Shown: one piece after another, positions 24,096-35,679 of the stretch
Layout: the number at the start of each line of letters is the position of its first letter
Position numbering within the stretch: the first letter of the stretch is position 1
Source of the DNA: Symbiodinium kawagutii
Taxonomy: Eukaryota; Sar; Dinophyceae; Suessiales; Symbiodiniaceae
DNA length: 64,000 nucleotides
Assembly: GCA_009767595.1 (NCBI GenBank)
Contig: VSDK01013179.1
Span: 255,452-319,451 of the forward strand
Reading direction: 5' to 3'
Translations under genes and position numbers: made by a program
Notes under the pieces: generated by a model
What the model saw: the letters and a program-made list of their open reading frames with translations, nothing else
The model's database searches: none
What the model was told of the DNA's origin: nothing

Positions 24096-24172
24096 GAAAT
24101 CATCTAGCTATTAACCATTTATGATAAGAAGCCAACCATTTTTGAGCGTTGCCCTACTTTGAGAAACCACCA
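24096..24172 (+). mobile_element. Family A element, 5' truncated
   Basis: Only the right half remains, ending CTACTTTGAGAAACCACCA, and it directly abuts a family B element. Confidence 0.6.
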
Positions 24173-24174
24173 TA

Positions 24175-24290
24175 TGGCTGTTGGTCAAAACCCTGTACCC
24201 CTGGTTCCCATTTCATTAACCTTTGTTTTCCTTATTTTTTGTTGGTGATTTTCCCCTATTCGTTGGTTCGTTAACATTGACCCATGGCCA
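24175..24290 (+). mobile_element. Family B element
   Basis: TGGCTGTTGGTCAAAACCCT ... TTAACATTGACCCATGGCCA, abutting a truncated family A copy; TA on both sides. Confidence 0.85.
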
Positions 24291-24587
24291 TACAGTTGGT
24301 ATATATCCCCTATAATTGTTGGGCATCATCCCCTATTATTAAAAATCATTACCAGCTATTATCAACCAGTATAACCAGCCATAACCTCATGGCTCCGCAG
24401 CTATTGCCTTCATCAACGAACCAATCTCCTACCAGCCTGCACCACCCTGCCGCTGAGCCAAGTTTCCATAGAGCCCAAAGAAGGCCACCAGTCCCAAAGT
24501 TGAGGCCTGACCTGTGAACTGCACAGCCGTTGCATGTTCCATGAAACTGCGGTAGCCGGGCATGGACCAATAAATAGCAGAATATAG

Positions 24588-24703
24588 CAGATAAATAGCA
24601 TTGAAAATGGAATAGACCAACTTCATCGAAATTTGACAGATAAATAGCATTGAAAATGGAATAGACCAACTTCATCGAAATTCGACAGATAAATAGCATT
24701 GAA
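24588..24703. repeat. 49-bp tandem repeat, about 2.4 copies
   Basis: Unit starting CAGATAAATAGCATTGAAAA recurs at 24588, 24637 and 24686 with one base difference. Confidence 0.9.
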
Positions 24704-24802
24704 TAACCAATCGGAATCCCGAAGCAATCGATGTACACGCCGTTTTCTCCTCCGAGATCCAGATCGCACCACCGGACCTCCAACCTGAACTCTATGTGCC
24801 AG

Positions 24803-25155
24803 GATGTAAGCCAAATAGAATGTCAAACAGAATGCCAGAAAGAATGCCATAACCTGTGCCAAATAGAATGCCAGAAAGAATACTAGATAGAATGTCATAA
24901 AGAGTGTCAGAACAGATGCCAGATATACCAGAAAATGTACGAAATAGAATGTCAGAAGCTTTGCCAGATAGAATGCAATATATAATGTGTGCCAGATAGA
25001 ACGTCAGCAAATATACAAGAATTTATGCCAAACCGAGTGCCACCTAGGACGCCTGTTTTAGAAACTACGCCAGATAGAATGTCAGAAGGTGTGCCAAATA
25101 ACTAGAATGTTAGAAGAATGTCAGGAGATATACCAGAAATTGTGCCAAATTGGTA
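24803..25155. repeat. Degenerate minisatellite (TGCCAGATAGAATGTCAGAA-like)
   Basis: Irregular units of about 18-24 bp built on GCCARATAGAATGYCAGAA, about 15 copies. Spacing is irregular and there are no spacers, so it is not a CRISPR array. Confidence 0.75.
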
Positions 25156-25613
25156 TGTCATGGTGGTGATGACTTGACATAAGTAATTTTGAAAAAGGGT
25201 GCTTGTGATGGTTTTACACCTGTTTTTGCAGTGCTGGGGTGAAGGTACGACCCCTCAAAATGTGAGACGATATGAGAGGATGCTGATGCGGCATAGATTT
25301 CCAGTCCGTGGATTGTGGCAACTACAAAAGTACCAGGTAGAGTGGAGAGTCAACAACCCACCAACAACTCCATTATAGCATAGTTCACTTGGGTAGATTG
25401 TTCCAATCACCAACTCCAATTCGCTATCCGAATTATTTGCAAAGTTGAACATAGTCACTGGTATCTGAGACAGCCAAACAAGTTACCCCCGGTATAAACC
25501 GGCGGTTTGCCACTGTGGCTGATCACTCGGGAATGGTCACCATGCCATTGGGACCCTCCAGGTGATTTTCCCCAAGCTCCAGGGGTGCTGGTGGATTCAT
25601 CACCATGCCACAA

Positions 25614-25731
25614 CTGGTTGGTGGTGCGAACAGCCACGCCATCATGAAACATCAATATGCGCAAGTCAACCAACCATTTGTCAACAACTAGGGAAAATCA
25701 AGAAAATGTCAATCAAACCACCAAGCAGCAG
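25614..25731 (+). mobile_element. Family C element
   Basis: CTGGTTGGTGGTGCGAACAG ... AATCAAACCACCAAGCAG. Confidence 0.75.
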
Positions 25732-25763
25732 GCGAATGATTGAAACCAACAGCCAGGTGAATC

Positions 25764-25879
25764 CATGGCAGTGGGTCAAAACCCTGTACCCCTGGTTCCC
25801 CCATCATTAACCATTGTTTTCCTTATTATTGTTGATGATTATCCCCTATTAGTTGGTTGGTTAATATTGACCCCCAGCC
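25764..25879 (+). mobile_element. Family B element
   Basis: ATGGCAGTGGGTCAAAACCC ... GGTTAATATTGACCCCCAGCC. Only 33 bp from a family C copy. Confidence 0.8.
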
Positions 25880-25933
25880 ACATGACAGACTCCAGGATTT
25901 GGTTCCCTCAGCTCCAGGATGAATCCAACCAAC

Positions 25934-26004
25934 CTCAGACCCCGCTGAGACTCCGCACGCAGATGCGTTCCCGAAACGTCCGGATCCGTGTCGTTTTTGT
26001 AGGC
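25934..26004 (-). CDS. Candidate exon, acidic, strong acceptor
   Basis: 71 nt after a long pyrimidine-rich acceptor (ATTTTTTGCAG|G) and before donor CTGAG|GTTGGT. Reads AYKNDTDPDVSGTHLRAES. Plus strand also open over this island (IWFPQLQDESNQPQT). Confidence 0.33.
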
Positions 26005-26487
26005 CTGCAAAAAATCCAAGCAGAAAAATCCGTGGCCTTTGGTGACCATTGGTGAATTTTCGGCTGTCTTTTCGGTGATTCGCTGATTTTCTCTGGCCTC
26101 CAGAGACTATTGGTGGGTTTTGGTTGGTACCCTTGATGGATGAAATGTTTCATGGCGATTCGCCGGTAGAATCAGATAGACACTGCGCACACGGTGGACA
26201 GGTGCAATGACATGGTACCATGCCTACATCCCAAATCATGCAATTGCCAAGGCGCAGTCCAACTTCACCAGAGTTCACTGGTAGGACATTGGAGCACCAG
26301 CTCCGTGTAGCCAGGTATCCCATATCCACGAACACGGCAAGCTACCAATTTAGGTACCCCCCTGGATACCGAGCAGCATCACCTTGCTGCATCAGCTGAA
26401 CAGAAGACCTTCTGACCTTGCTGCATTTCTTCAACGTGTTGCAGCTTGGAACGCTTCAAAGTCGGGAGAACCAAGCGCGGAAATAAA

Positions 26488-26552
26488 CCAGGCATCACCA
26501 CCAGGGGTAACACCAGGCATCACCAGGCACCAGGGGTAACACCAGGGGCCTT
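26488..26552. repeat. Short tandem repeat (ACCAGGGGTAACACCAGG)
   Basis: ACCAGGGGTAACACCAGGSAT-type units repeated about three times. Confidence 0.8.
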
Positions 26553-26709
26553 ACTCAAGCACCCTATGCCAAAGGCACCCTATCACTAGCACAGGATGCC
26601 ACGCGGCCGGCCTGTGCCCACGAGACCATATCTTTGGAGGCCTTGGTGCAAGGATAGCAAAACAGCCATGAATTACTGACGATAGTTTACAACAACTATA
26701 GTAACTATA

Positions 26710-26822
26710 TGGCTATGGGTCAAAATGAACCAACCAATTTCATGGGGGATGATGACCAACAATAAGGGAAACAATGGTTAATGATAGGGGAACCAAGGGT
26801 ACGAGATTTTGACCCACTGCCA
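26710..26822 (-). mobile_element. Family B element, reverse orientation
   Basis: TGGCTATGGGTCAAAATGAA ... GAGATTTTGACCCACTGCCA, with TA on both sides. Confidence 0.85.
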
Positions 26823-27979
26823 TATCTATAATTATAGTCTATAGTAGACAATCTGCGGTTATCTACTACTTGTTGAGTTGGTTTACTACTAGTTTACGAC
26901 ACCCACAATGACCATGATTACAACAAGAATCTATAGTTGCTGACTGAACAATGATGATAGTATCAAAGCAGCAGCAACTCGTAGCGCCCGTGAGTTTCGT
27001 TGCTGTACTCATAGCTATTGATAAAAAAGTCAGTTTCAACAAGAACATATCCGGACGCGCAATATGGTGTATCTGCCAAGTTAAAAGTCGTCCAATCAAA
27101 AGCAAGCTGGAATCACTACACCAAAATCAGAAATCAGTGCAGTCATGCTGAGGGGAAATCTCAAACCTGAGTGTCTTATCAGGAAAAAATCTCAAACCTC
27201 CCGTGGCTTCTTGTCATTCTATGTCATTGTCCTAGCCCCAAACCATTGCAGTTATCCACTTTGGGCTAGTGCCCGCCTGGGAGCTCGGGCTCTAACTGTC
27301 ACATAGGCTAATGATCCAAGATTGAACCGTTGAATGATCGATGCTTGGTCGATAACCATGGCATGGTTTAAGGGATTCACCCATGATTCAACACAAGGAT
27401 TTGATCCACGAAACTTGTTCTAGGTGTTTCCAAACGCCTGGGATGCCCTCGACTCAGGGGCTTACGAGTACCATGAGAAATGGATAGACTCACATATCTA
27501 GGACAAAGTCTAGTTTGTCTTCAGGTGCTCCATGTGTGACATGTGATTTAAGTGGCACGTAACACGGCAAAAAAAGTGAATTTTCTAAGCAACAGGGTTT
27601 CCTCTTGAGCGGGCATACCCAAGCAATGTGGGGATTGCGCACCAGTTCATCAGTTCTACCGAAGATTGATGTCATGTTTGGCTTCGTTGCTATGCATGAT
27701 TATCCTTTATAGCTTCTTTCCCAGGGTGCATTATGAAAAACAATGGATTTGCCATTGGCAGGTTTGTATACCACAACCCCTCTGAAACATACCAGTCCTC
27801 CAACCAACCATCCCAAAGTCATGAGGGCAAAAAAAAAATGAATAATCCATTCTAGTGGATTTTAGTGACATTTTGGACATGCTATGGATCATAGTCATCC
27901 AACCAACCATCCCCACTAAGTAGTTTTGCATTCAGATCCACAGCATGTCCAAAACTAATCAAGGTCCACCTTCAAGACT

Positions 27980-28240
27980 TTGAGGTGACATGAATGGTCG
28001 ATGAATGCTCAAGCATGCTTCATCATCTATGGCTCATCAATGGTCCATGGGCGGTTGGTCACTGGTCAATCAATGGTCAATGAATAGTTCTTCAATGGTT
28101 AAACAATGGTCAAATAGTGTTTAATCAAGAGCCAATAAGTAGTGAATCCATGAGTATTCAGTGGCCAATGAGTGGTCAAGGAATGATCAATCAATGGTCA
28201 ATATGTGGTGAATCAACGATTCATCATTGGCCAATGCGTG
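27980..28240. repeat. ATGGTCAATNAATGG-type degenerate tract
   Basis: Irregular short repeats; the long plus frame over it is a repeat artefact except near 28262-28330, where PYINSSAGRNGAVVRTVEQL could be a short exon. Confidence 0.5.
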
Positions 28241-28375
28241 GTGAAACCTCACTGGTGGGCACACCAGCCCTACATCAACAGCAGCGCTGGTCGCAATGGC
28301 GCCGTCGTGAGGACTGTGGAGCAGCTTCGAGGATCAATGGCAGCAATAAGCATTCAATAGCATTCATGACCCGCA

Positions 28376-28486
28376 ATAGTAGGAATCTAATAGGGATTGA
28401 GTTTGGATCTACTAGGGATCTAAGGCCGCGATCTAACAGGGATCTACAACAGGGATCTAACAGGGATCCAATCGGGATCTAATAGG
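28376..28486. repeat. AGGGATCTAACA-type tandem repeat
   Basis: About seven irregular copies of RGGGATCYAAYA. Confidence 0.75.
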
Positions 28487-28836
28487 TATATGATAATTAA
28501 GGTTAAGGAATATAACCAGCAATACTCATTGATAACCGACAATAGTATGGATCTAATAGGAATAGAACAACTATAATTGAGCGTAATTATTGTTGGCCAA
28601 TAGCAGTGAATCATGGCTGATGATGGTTCAGTTTGATGTTTGGCGGATGATGACTCTTTTAACGGTTGATGGCATGTTTCATCATGGCATCATGTGATGA
28701 TCGCGCCCAGGGCTCCGCCAAGACATCCCTCCCTGTACAACTGAGGGCACGACATAGAAATACATCACGAAGGTCACACACCTGGGCTTGTCGCTTCCCC
28801 CAGATACTCCAAAGGAAAACGCTTCCTAAAGCATCA

Positions 28837-28929
28837 CTGGTTGATGGCTTCAAATGCTAAAGATTTGCCAATCAACTCACCAATTGTAACTACTGGGAAA
28901 AATATAGAGTCTTTGAAACCACCAACAGA
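28837..28929 (+). mobile_element. Family C element, diverged
   Basis: CTGGTTGATGGCTTCAAATG ... TCTTTGAAACCACCAACAG. Confidence 0.6.
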
Positions 28930-29271
28930 TCATGAGTCATTAAGTAGTCGTTCACTACTTCTATTCTATCATTGGTATAGTTTATTTATACACATTAGCC
29001 AGTTGCTCATGACTTGTCATCAACCCATTAGACCAGTCGTTAACCACCATCAATTGGTACAACCAATCATTTACTAACATGAATGATCATGAACGGGTTA
29101 TATCATAACATTATAGCGTAGTGGTTGACCCATGAGCAGTAACCAGTAGCCAACATAGGTATAACCACTATGCTTTAGGTGGGTTCCCGTCACCTCTGGG
29201 CCAAAAGCGAGCGCAACACAGCTTGACACTTGGGGCAATGGAATGGATGACACTCGATCATCACATACGAC

Positions 29272-29288
29272 CAGAGAGAGAGAGAGAG
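29272..29288. repeat. (GA)n
   Basis: AGAGAGAGAGAGAGAG. Similar short runs lie at 38818-38834 and 40211-40231. Confidence 0.9.
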
Positions 29289-29674
29289 TGATCATGGGGA
29301 ATCTACTTGCAATAAAATACTACTACGCTACCCAGCAGGGCATGGAGAATAACATGTATACACTTGCAGTAAAATACCTGCAGTGGGGGTTCAGTCCAGA
29401 AAATAAGATCATTGCAGGTCATTTTCTGGACCAACCCCTACTGCTGGCTGCCAACCCGTGTCGCGACGCGGCTTGTCATCAACCACCGATGGTAGATCCA
29501 GATTCATGAACTGTCCCTAGTGTATTTGATTTATCGCCAAAAATCAACGGTGTATTCATTTGGACCAGTTCGATCCCGAGTAGACCGTTCACTTCGTTCA
29601 AATGATGATCCAAAACAAAATTGATGGTTTATTCATTTGCACCTCCCATTCACTACAAAATTGCTGCTGATCAG

Positions 29675-29776
29675 AGCTGAAGGAATCAAAGTTGGAATTC
29701 CGGCGTTTCACCAAGCTGGTGGGCTACGCAAACAGCAGGCTGACAAGCGGTGCTGCTGATCACCCCGAAGCTGATG
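29675..29776 (+). CDS. Candidate exon ending at a family A element
   Basis: 102 nt after acceptor GATCAG. The frame starts LKESKLEFRRFTKLVGYANS and stays charged and soluble-looking. It ends at GATG|GTTTCTC, the first bases of the family A inverted repeat at 29775-29876, so the element itself would supply the donor. Confidence 0.38.
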
Positions 29777-29876
29777 GTTTCTCAAGTCATAGGGGTACCC
29801 CGAAAGCATTCAATAGTGATCATTGTTAGTAAAAAACCAACCATGTTTGGGGGGTCCCCATTTTCAGAAACCACCA
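29775..29876 (+). mobile_element. Family A element
   Basis: TGGTTTCTCAAGTCATAGGG / CCCCATTTTCAGAAACCACCA. Left border coincides with the end of a candidate exon. Confidence 0.75.
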
Positions 29877-29980
29877 CATAGTAGTTGTTTAACCTTTATT
29901 GCTAGCGATAATCCCCTACTAACCATTTTGAATCACCTGTAGATCAACCACATGAATTTCCAGCAATAAAGCTCTCCGAG

Positions 29981-30229
29981 TCACACCAACATCCAGCGGA
30001 AATTGGGATCGCTGATGAAGTGGGCACTCCTCGGCCAGCGGCGGAGATCCGCAGGGGAAATGGCAAGTCCTAGACATCGTGGATGGTTGCAGAAACCCAC
30101 CTTCATGGAGGGTATGAAACAGGTTTCCTTGATGTTTCCTGTATATTGCCCACTGATCGAAATGAGGAAGACCCCATGCGTGGAAGTTCCTTGACGAACA
30201 TCACCAATGCTGCCAACACCAAAAACCAA
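29981..30229 (-). CDS. Candidate exon region, unidentified
   Basis: Minus frame containing CFIPSMKVGFCNHPRCLGLA and SPADLRRWPRSAHFISD, with GC-rich third positions in the second half. Overlapping plus-strand frames are open as well, so strand is uncertain. Confidence 0.25.
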   Translation of the reverse strand: MVFGVGSIGDVRQGTSTHGVFLISISGQYTGNIKETCFIPSMKVGFCNHPRCLGLAISPADLRRWPRSAHFISDPNFRWMLV

Positions 30230-30619
30230 CAGAAACCACGGCTGAAATTAGTTCGGACTCAGGTGTCTTTTTCATGGCCCCCGGAGTCGGCTCAACTGTC
30301 TCAATCCACAGGTTGGTGCGGATGTTGTAACAACGAAATGATGTTTTTTTTACTACCCACATCATTTATTGGAAAGTTATTTACTACCACATCATGGTTT
30401 TTTTACCTCCCCTCCCTCATTTATTGGAAGGGCCCAAGCCCAGCTCAAGATGCCCAAGATGATCGGCGCCACACCATGGACGCGCTGCTTTTCTGGCTTT
30501 TCGGTGCAGTCGTTTGGCACAACGGTGGAGTGAAACGTGACGACCGCGGGACGGCATGCGCTGGTGCCTTCAGCTGAGCCGAAGGATCCACGTCGTGTTT
30601 TGCACATGATGAATGGGAC

Positions 30620-31970
30620 CGACCTTCAAACGGCCGTTGGAAGAAACGCGGTGAAAAATAGATAATATAGTTTTATATGCAAATTACCATCTAACCATAT
30701 ATATAGATATATATTATAATATATATATATATATTTATATTTAAAACAACAGCATTTAACAACAACAAAATGAGGATTTGATGATGTGGCAATATGTGAG
30801 TGAGCCTCACAACCTCAAAGTTAATCTATAGAGTTTAATAGAGTTTAAACATTGTTTTCGTTTTTGGGAGTTCCCTATATCGTTTCCCAGTGTTGGTGAC
30901 ATTGGATACGCTCCCACTACACTCTTCATAAGGAGTCAATTGTTTTTTTGCTTCCAGGTCATCATCTCGCGCGTCTCAATTACTTTTATTGGGTTGAATC
31001 TCTTAAGTGATCTTAGGTTCTCTTAGGTCATCGCTTTTATATCGTTTTGCAGGCCCCGGGGCTATTTCCTGATCAAATATTACCCGAATAGTAAAGTGCA
31101 ATGGGCAGAGTTTAGCCTTTCTATAAACAACATCTACCAACACCAAATCACATAATTAAGAACACAACAAAACCTCATGTAAAACACTTGGAAGAACCAC
31201 CAAAAAAATCATGTTAGTCATTGTTTTTCTTGCGGACGTCCTAATCATTTTTGATATGGCTTTCAGTCAATCAAAATCCTGCACCCCGAGTGAATGTCTC
31301 CTGAAACAAACAAGTAATTGATTAGTCTGCTGCTTGGGACGTTCAACTAACCATTTGTTGGTTGGTTGATATGGACCTTGGCTGTCCAATCAACACTTCA
31401 CGCCAGCCACACCTCAGAAATGTTGATCTGCTCACGCTTGATGCCGGTTCATCACCATCCAGTTCTATTCTGGCTAAGCAACCCCTGCACTATCAGATAA
31501 GATAGTAGGAGTAGTAGATCATTTTAAGAATTTGATTTGGTTGTTGAGTTTCACCAGGATCACCCATGCTACCATTTGACAACAGACTGCTGTGCTTGAG
31601 CTCAGCAGTCTCTTGAAATAGCATTACAAATCATTCCTCCATTGCCCTGACATATAGTCCAACACGTCAAGTGGTTGCAAACGGCTTAGTTTCTTAACAA
31701 TTGTAACCTCTTTCTATGGAAATTACCGTTTTCAATACGTAAGTGCCATCGCCATTGCCCAGATCACCAAATGGCATCTCAACCGGGGACTGCTGATTAC
31801 CGGGGTGAAGATCATGACTGTTTAGTTTGAAAAATCTATGACATTGACTTATGTATCTATGAATGAAGGTATCCTCAAATCACCCAAAAAGTGATCTGTT
31901 TGCTGCACCATGAAAGTGCCAGTCCAAATACATCGGGTACAATTGGTTCACCACTATTCACTTTGACGAA
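30620..31970. other. AT-rich stretch without visible gene
   Basis: Contains the (TA)n tract and a weak family B-like remnant near 31335-31385. No exon-like island stood out. Confidence 0.4.
30690..30750. repeat. AT-rich (TA)n tract
   Basis: ATATATA runs; similar tracts at 6720, 36075-36115, 38700-38770, 49412-49432 and 62700-62770. Confidence 0.85.
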
Positions 31971-32046
31971 CACTATTGACCACTCTTAAGCAGTGCTTGA
32001 TTCATCTTGATTCGGCTTCGGCCACAGCGCAAGCTAATACGCTCAC

Positions 32047-32235
32047 CGCGGTCGTCTTTGAGAAACTTCAGCTGCCATCCCCGGTAACTGCTACGAAGGT
32101 AACTGGTTCGGTGGTTGCTATCCATCAAGCTATGTGCTAACCTGGCCATTCTGAGTAGCTGATACAACTCATCGTTAGCCCAGAGATCTTCAACGCATGA
32201 GGCCCCATGGCTGATCCACCATGTTGAGATGTAAC
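32047..32235 (-). CDS. Candidate exon, unidentified
   Basis: 189 nt between acceptor ACCAGCAG|G and donor CGCG|GTGAGCG. Frame contains WISHGASCVEDLWANDELYQ and HRTSYLRSSYRGWQLKFLKD, charged and balanced. Probably the same gene as the exon at 32650-32516, although the simplest acceptor choice does not match its phase. Confidence 0.37.
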
Positions 32236-32515
32236 CTGCTGGTATCTCTGGGGGTGCTGCAGCACACATGTGGTCAGCTGTCGCTGACCGGATGACCTGC
32301 TCCCCATGGGGCTCGATGTCAGCTTGGGAGAGTGGCAGCTACCACGGGGCGGGGCAGTGACGGGTATCGGAGATTCATGACGGGTATCGGAGGTAAAGAG
32401 TGACTATTCATGACGCTCCCCCACCGTCTCAAAACTCAACTGAATCTCTTTGCTGCACTCTTCAGCTTCTCAACTTTTTGGCATACTTGGTTCCACTTGC
32501 TTACCACTTACTTAC

Positions 32516-32650
32516 AACTTGGTACTTGCTTAAGCCATAAATCTCAAGTAACATCAACGTCTCCACGCCCTTGGGCAGCTTGGACATGGTGGTCCACCCT
32601 GTGATTGTCAGGCGATGTCGGCTGCTGTTGACTTGGCGGCCAGTTCGTGT
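32516..32650 (-). CDS. Candidate exon with canonical GTAAGT donor
   Basis: 45 codons between acceptor GCTTGCAG and donor CAAGTT|GTAAGTAAG, the most canonical donor in the window. Frame contains RHRLTITGWTTMSKLPKGVE and LMLLEIYGLSKYQV. The spacing of Leu residues is vaguely LRR-like but I do not assign a family. Confidence 0.45.
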
Positions 32651-33335
32651 CTGCAAGCCACCCAGTGGATATGGCTCTACTCTTAATCCCATGGCCCTTG
32701 GCTAGGGCCCCATGGCCATGTTTTCAACCCCACCCCTCCCAGTGGATGTTCCACTCATGTTGATTCCCCATAAGTGTGGCCACCATCATCTAGTTGATTG
32801 TAGGGAACTGGCTCGGTTGATGGCTGACAAATTCTATCACTATATACTGGCTGCTGGACACATCCAATCCTGATGGAATCTCTGGTGAAGTTCTAGCTCC
32901 ATACTGGTATCTACCTTGAAAACAACGAGCCAAGTAACAATACATGTGTTTTTCCAAAAAAGTGGTCACTGCCACCAGAAAATATCCACAAGCGTATCCG
33001 CGGTTTTACATCTAAGCAGCTGCCTTTGTTGCCACCCGATTCCTGGGGTCACCACTTGTACTTGCGTGATATTTCTTTGGTGACCTGTAGATTCAAAAGC
33101 TTCAGGTGAAGGCACATGGATATGCAGCTGGGGTTACAACCATCGACCATGGTTAGTTGCACCCTACCAGGTAGCTGAAGCACCCCCTATAAGCATGGCG
33201 ACTATAACCAGTTACGAGCAGCGGAGATGCACATCCAGCCCCCTCCGGCGACCAAGGCAACCAGCTCAGCCCTGTCGGTTGATGATGGTTCGGCTGGCTA
33301 GTCATGAACAAACCCAGTGGTTCTAAGTTTTCATA

Positions 33336-33438
33336 TGGTGGTTTCTCAAAATAGGGATCCCCAAAAATGGTGGGTCTATTACTAACAAATGACTATTAAA
33401 GGATGACTTGGGGGTACCCCTATTTTGAGAAACACCCA
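33336..33438 (+). mobile_element. Family A element
   Basis: TGGTGGTTTCTCAAAATAGG / CCCCTATTTTGAGAAACACCCA, one of the least diverged copies; TA on the left side. Confidence 0.85.
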
Positions 33439-33932
33439 TGTGATTCACAACAACAGGATCAACCTATTACTAGCTGGTGGTTGCTAGCTTCCTGGGCTAT
33501 CATGAAAACCAAAGGATCACAAATTGCTAAGAATGGTTCACAATGTTGTTGTTGGCTCTACGCCCGCCCTTTGCAAACCTTTGCCGTACCACCATGATAA
33601 ACCACCATGGTTTTTTGAATGTTGATTAGCCGGAACTAATGTCGTCAACAGCTGGCTCCATACTAATTCCAATGATGAACCATCATCAACCATCATTTTC
33701 CATAATCCACCATTATTAACAGCTGGTTCATGACTTGTCCTTACGAACCCTTCTAAAATGAGTACTATTTCATGGATGTGTCGGAAATCCATTTAATCTC
33801 AAAAAAAACTCAAAAAAATCAAACAATTTGAAAAAAACATCAAACAAGATCCAAGTTCGTGCATAAAAAAAATGCAATTCACTGAAAAGGTGTTCCTCTC
33901 CTCTCCACCACGTCATCCTCCGGAAGCCCCAG

Positions 33933-34133
33933 TTGGAGTGCGGCGGGCTTTACCGCCCACGCTTCGCTCGTCGCTTGAGTCGCGAGTCGTGGCTACACGG
34001 GGAAATTCAACGAAGGTCCCTACAGGAGATCCGAAGGTACGAGGACCCTCTGGTGAACCAAACCTGGAAAGCCTGTACGAAAGACCAGATAGTTACAATG
34101 GATGAAAACTATATGACAAATATCTGTCTATGA
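33933..34133 (+). CDS. Candidate terminal exon, basic
   Basis: 67 codons after acceptor GCCCCAG, ending in TGA. Reads LECGGLYRPRFARRLSRESW then IQRRSLQEIRRYEDPLVNQ, arginine-rich with GC-rich third positions in the first two thirds. A second plus frame (33872-34105) overlaps it with poorer codon use. No family recognised. Confidence 0.42.
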   Translation: MECGGLYRPRFARRLSRESWLHGEIQRRSLQEIRRYEDPLVNQTWKACTKDQIVTMDENYMTNICL

Positions 34134-34186
34134 TAGATTGTACGAAATTGAGTCTCACCTGTCTTTTTGTCAGGAAACCCTGGGGC

Positions 34187-34246
34187 ACGAGCTATTTCTG
34201 TGGAACTTTCATGTCATGACGAGCTATTTCTATGGATCTTTCATTG
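34187..34246. repeat. 32-bp tandem duplication
   Basis: ACGAGCTATTTCTGTGGAAC repeated 32 bp later with two base changes. Confidence 0.85.
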
Positions 34247-34681
34247 GTTAATGTGTCAGAACCCCAAGGTCGATTCATGGCCAATTATTGCTCATAATAG
34301 GGCCCTGGATCACCACGTATACCCACAGTCAGCAGTTCACATCCCAGCAGTTGCACGAGTCAACTGTAGGAGTCGCTGGGGGCCCAGGGCCCTTGACCCA
34401 CAATCATATAGATAACTAAATACATATATGTATATATGCATATACATATAGATACACTATCATTTATTAATTGTATGTATTAATTATACATATGGCCACT
34501 AATGGACAAATGCCTTTGGACACGGATGCTCCTGTCAGGTCCGACGCAGTGCACAGTTCCTCATCATCTTCCAGTGTGCAAGGTCCGTTGTGTGACAGAT
34601 GGGTGGAACAATGAGAGATAGCATGGATGAAAACGTGGTAAGCTTCAGCTCATACACACACACACGCACATAGAAATTGGG

Positions 34682-34844
34682 CATTTTGAGTCCAAACATG
34701 GTTGGCTTATTTTGACAAATGGTTATAAAAGGATGACTTGGGGGTACCCCTATTTTGAGAAACACCCAAGCGGAGGTACCCCCAAATCATTCAAGAGTTT
34801 GATCAGTTTTAGTAATAAACCAAACTATTTTGAGAAACCACTAA
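34682..34844 (+). mobile_element. Family A composite pair
   Basis: One copy lacking its left end joined to a second copy lacking its left end. The junction sequence is shared with 36850-37045. Confidence 0.7.
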
Positions 34845-34976
34845 ATGTGCATCTATGTGACACGGATACCGGTGGAACAACAGGTGGCTTCCAATGCTTC
34901 GAAAAACTGGTGTGCCTCGGCTCTGTGTAGAAGCCCGAACAGAGCTGTTCCAGGTGGATTTGAGGAAGTCACTTGG

Positions 34977-35131
34977 TCGCTTCTTCAAATAGGGGACCCC
35001 TGAATCATCCACTTATAGTCGTAAACTTCTTATCTACTTACAGTATATGTGGAATAAGTAGTCATCTAGTTGATTCACCGTTTATAGCAAGAAACCTTTT
35101 GGGGGTCCCTTATATTGATATTGAGAAACAC
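34977..35131 (+). mobile_element. Family A element, longer variant
   Basis: CGCTTCTTCAAATAGGGG left, GGGTCCCTTATATTGATATTGAG right; about 155 bp. Confidence 0.6.
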
Positions 35132-35199
35132 CCATACGAATCCTTGAAAGTGTCGCTCAAGCAACTAGACCGTCGACATATCTCTCCAGACTCGAGTCG

Positions 35200-35553
35200 T
35201 CACATCTTTGTGAGATAAGTCGGTGACCGCGGGTCGTTCACCTTCCTGAAATCATCCCAATTGTTGTTCAAATCTGGCTGCAAAACCTCATTGGTTGAAG
35301 CAAACTCTGTTCTTTTGACGCCAATGTGAAAACCCTGGCCTACCTGCAACCTGGTCACCAGGGACAGTAGCATCACGGACGCTATCAGGTCCCCGCTTGG
35401 GCTCACCATCACACACTGGAGATCGCGCGGTGGACTGCACCTCTTGGGGGGGAAGATCTCCAAGTCGCGACGGCAACGTGTCGCTGGAACGGCTGACCTG
35501 CGATACTTTCGCAGCGATAGAACGGCGCTGCTGAGTATTTGGCTGTTTCTCAA
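35200..35553 (-). CDS. Candidate exon region, unidentified
   Basis: A 117-codon minus frame. The central part (CVMVSPSGDLIASVMLLSLV, TRLQ) is bounded by acceptor TCTCCAG and donor CAG|GTAGGC; the rest ends NNNWDDFRKVNDPRSPTYL. It may be one long exon or two. Another minus frame and a plus frame overlap. Confidence 0.33.
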   Translation of the reverse strand: MRNSQILSSAVLSLRKYRRSAVPATRCRRDLEIFPPKRCSPPRDLQCVMVSPSGDLIASVMLLSLVTRLQVGQGFHIGVKRTEFASTNEVLQPDLNNNWDDFRKVNDPRSPTYLTKM

Positions 35554-35636
35554 AATAGGGAACCCAAAAAATGGATGCTTGAATCACTATAAATGGTTGG
35601 ATGATTTGGGGGTACCCCTATTTTGAGAAACCACCA
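35540..35636 (+). mobile_element. Family A element
   Basis: TTGGCTGTTTCTCAAAATAG / CCCCTATTTTGAGAAACCACCA; shares the ATTTGGCTG variant start with 45454-45554. Confidence 0.8.
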
Positions 35637-35679
35637 TTTACCAAGGGCGAACGAAGCAACGAAGCCCCTATGCCTCAGG

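Noticed and set aside
24803..25155. CRISPR-like repeated units
   Set aside because: Irregular unit length, no unique spacers, eukaryotic context.
33336..35636. Recurrent peptides GxPYFEKxP and FLKIGxP in many ORFs
   Set aside because: These are the translated terminal repeats of family A elements, not a protein family.
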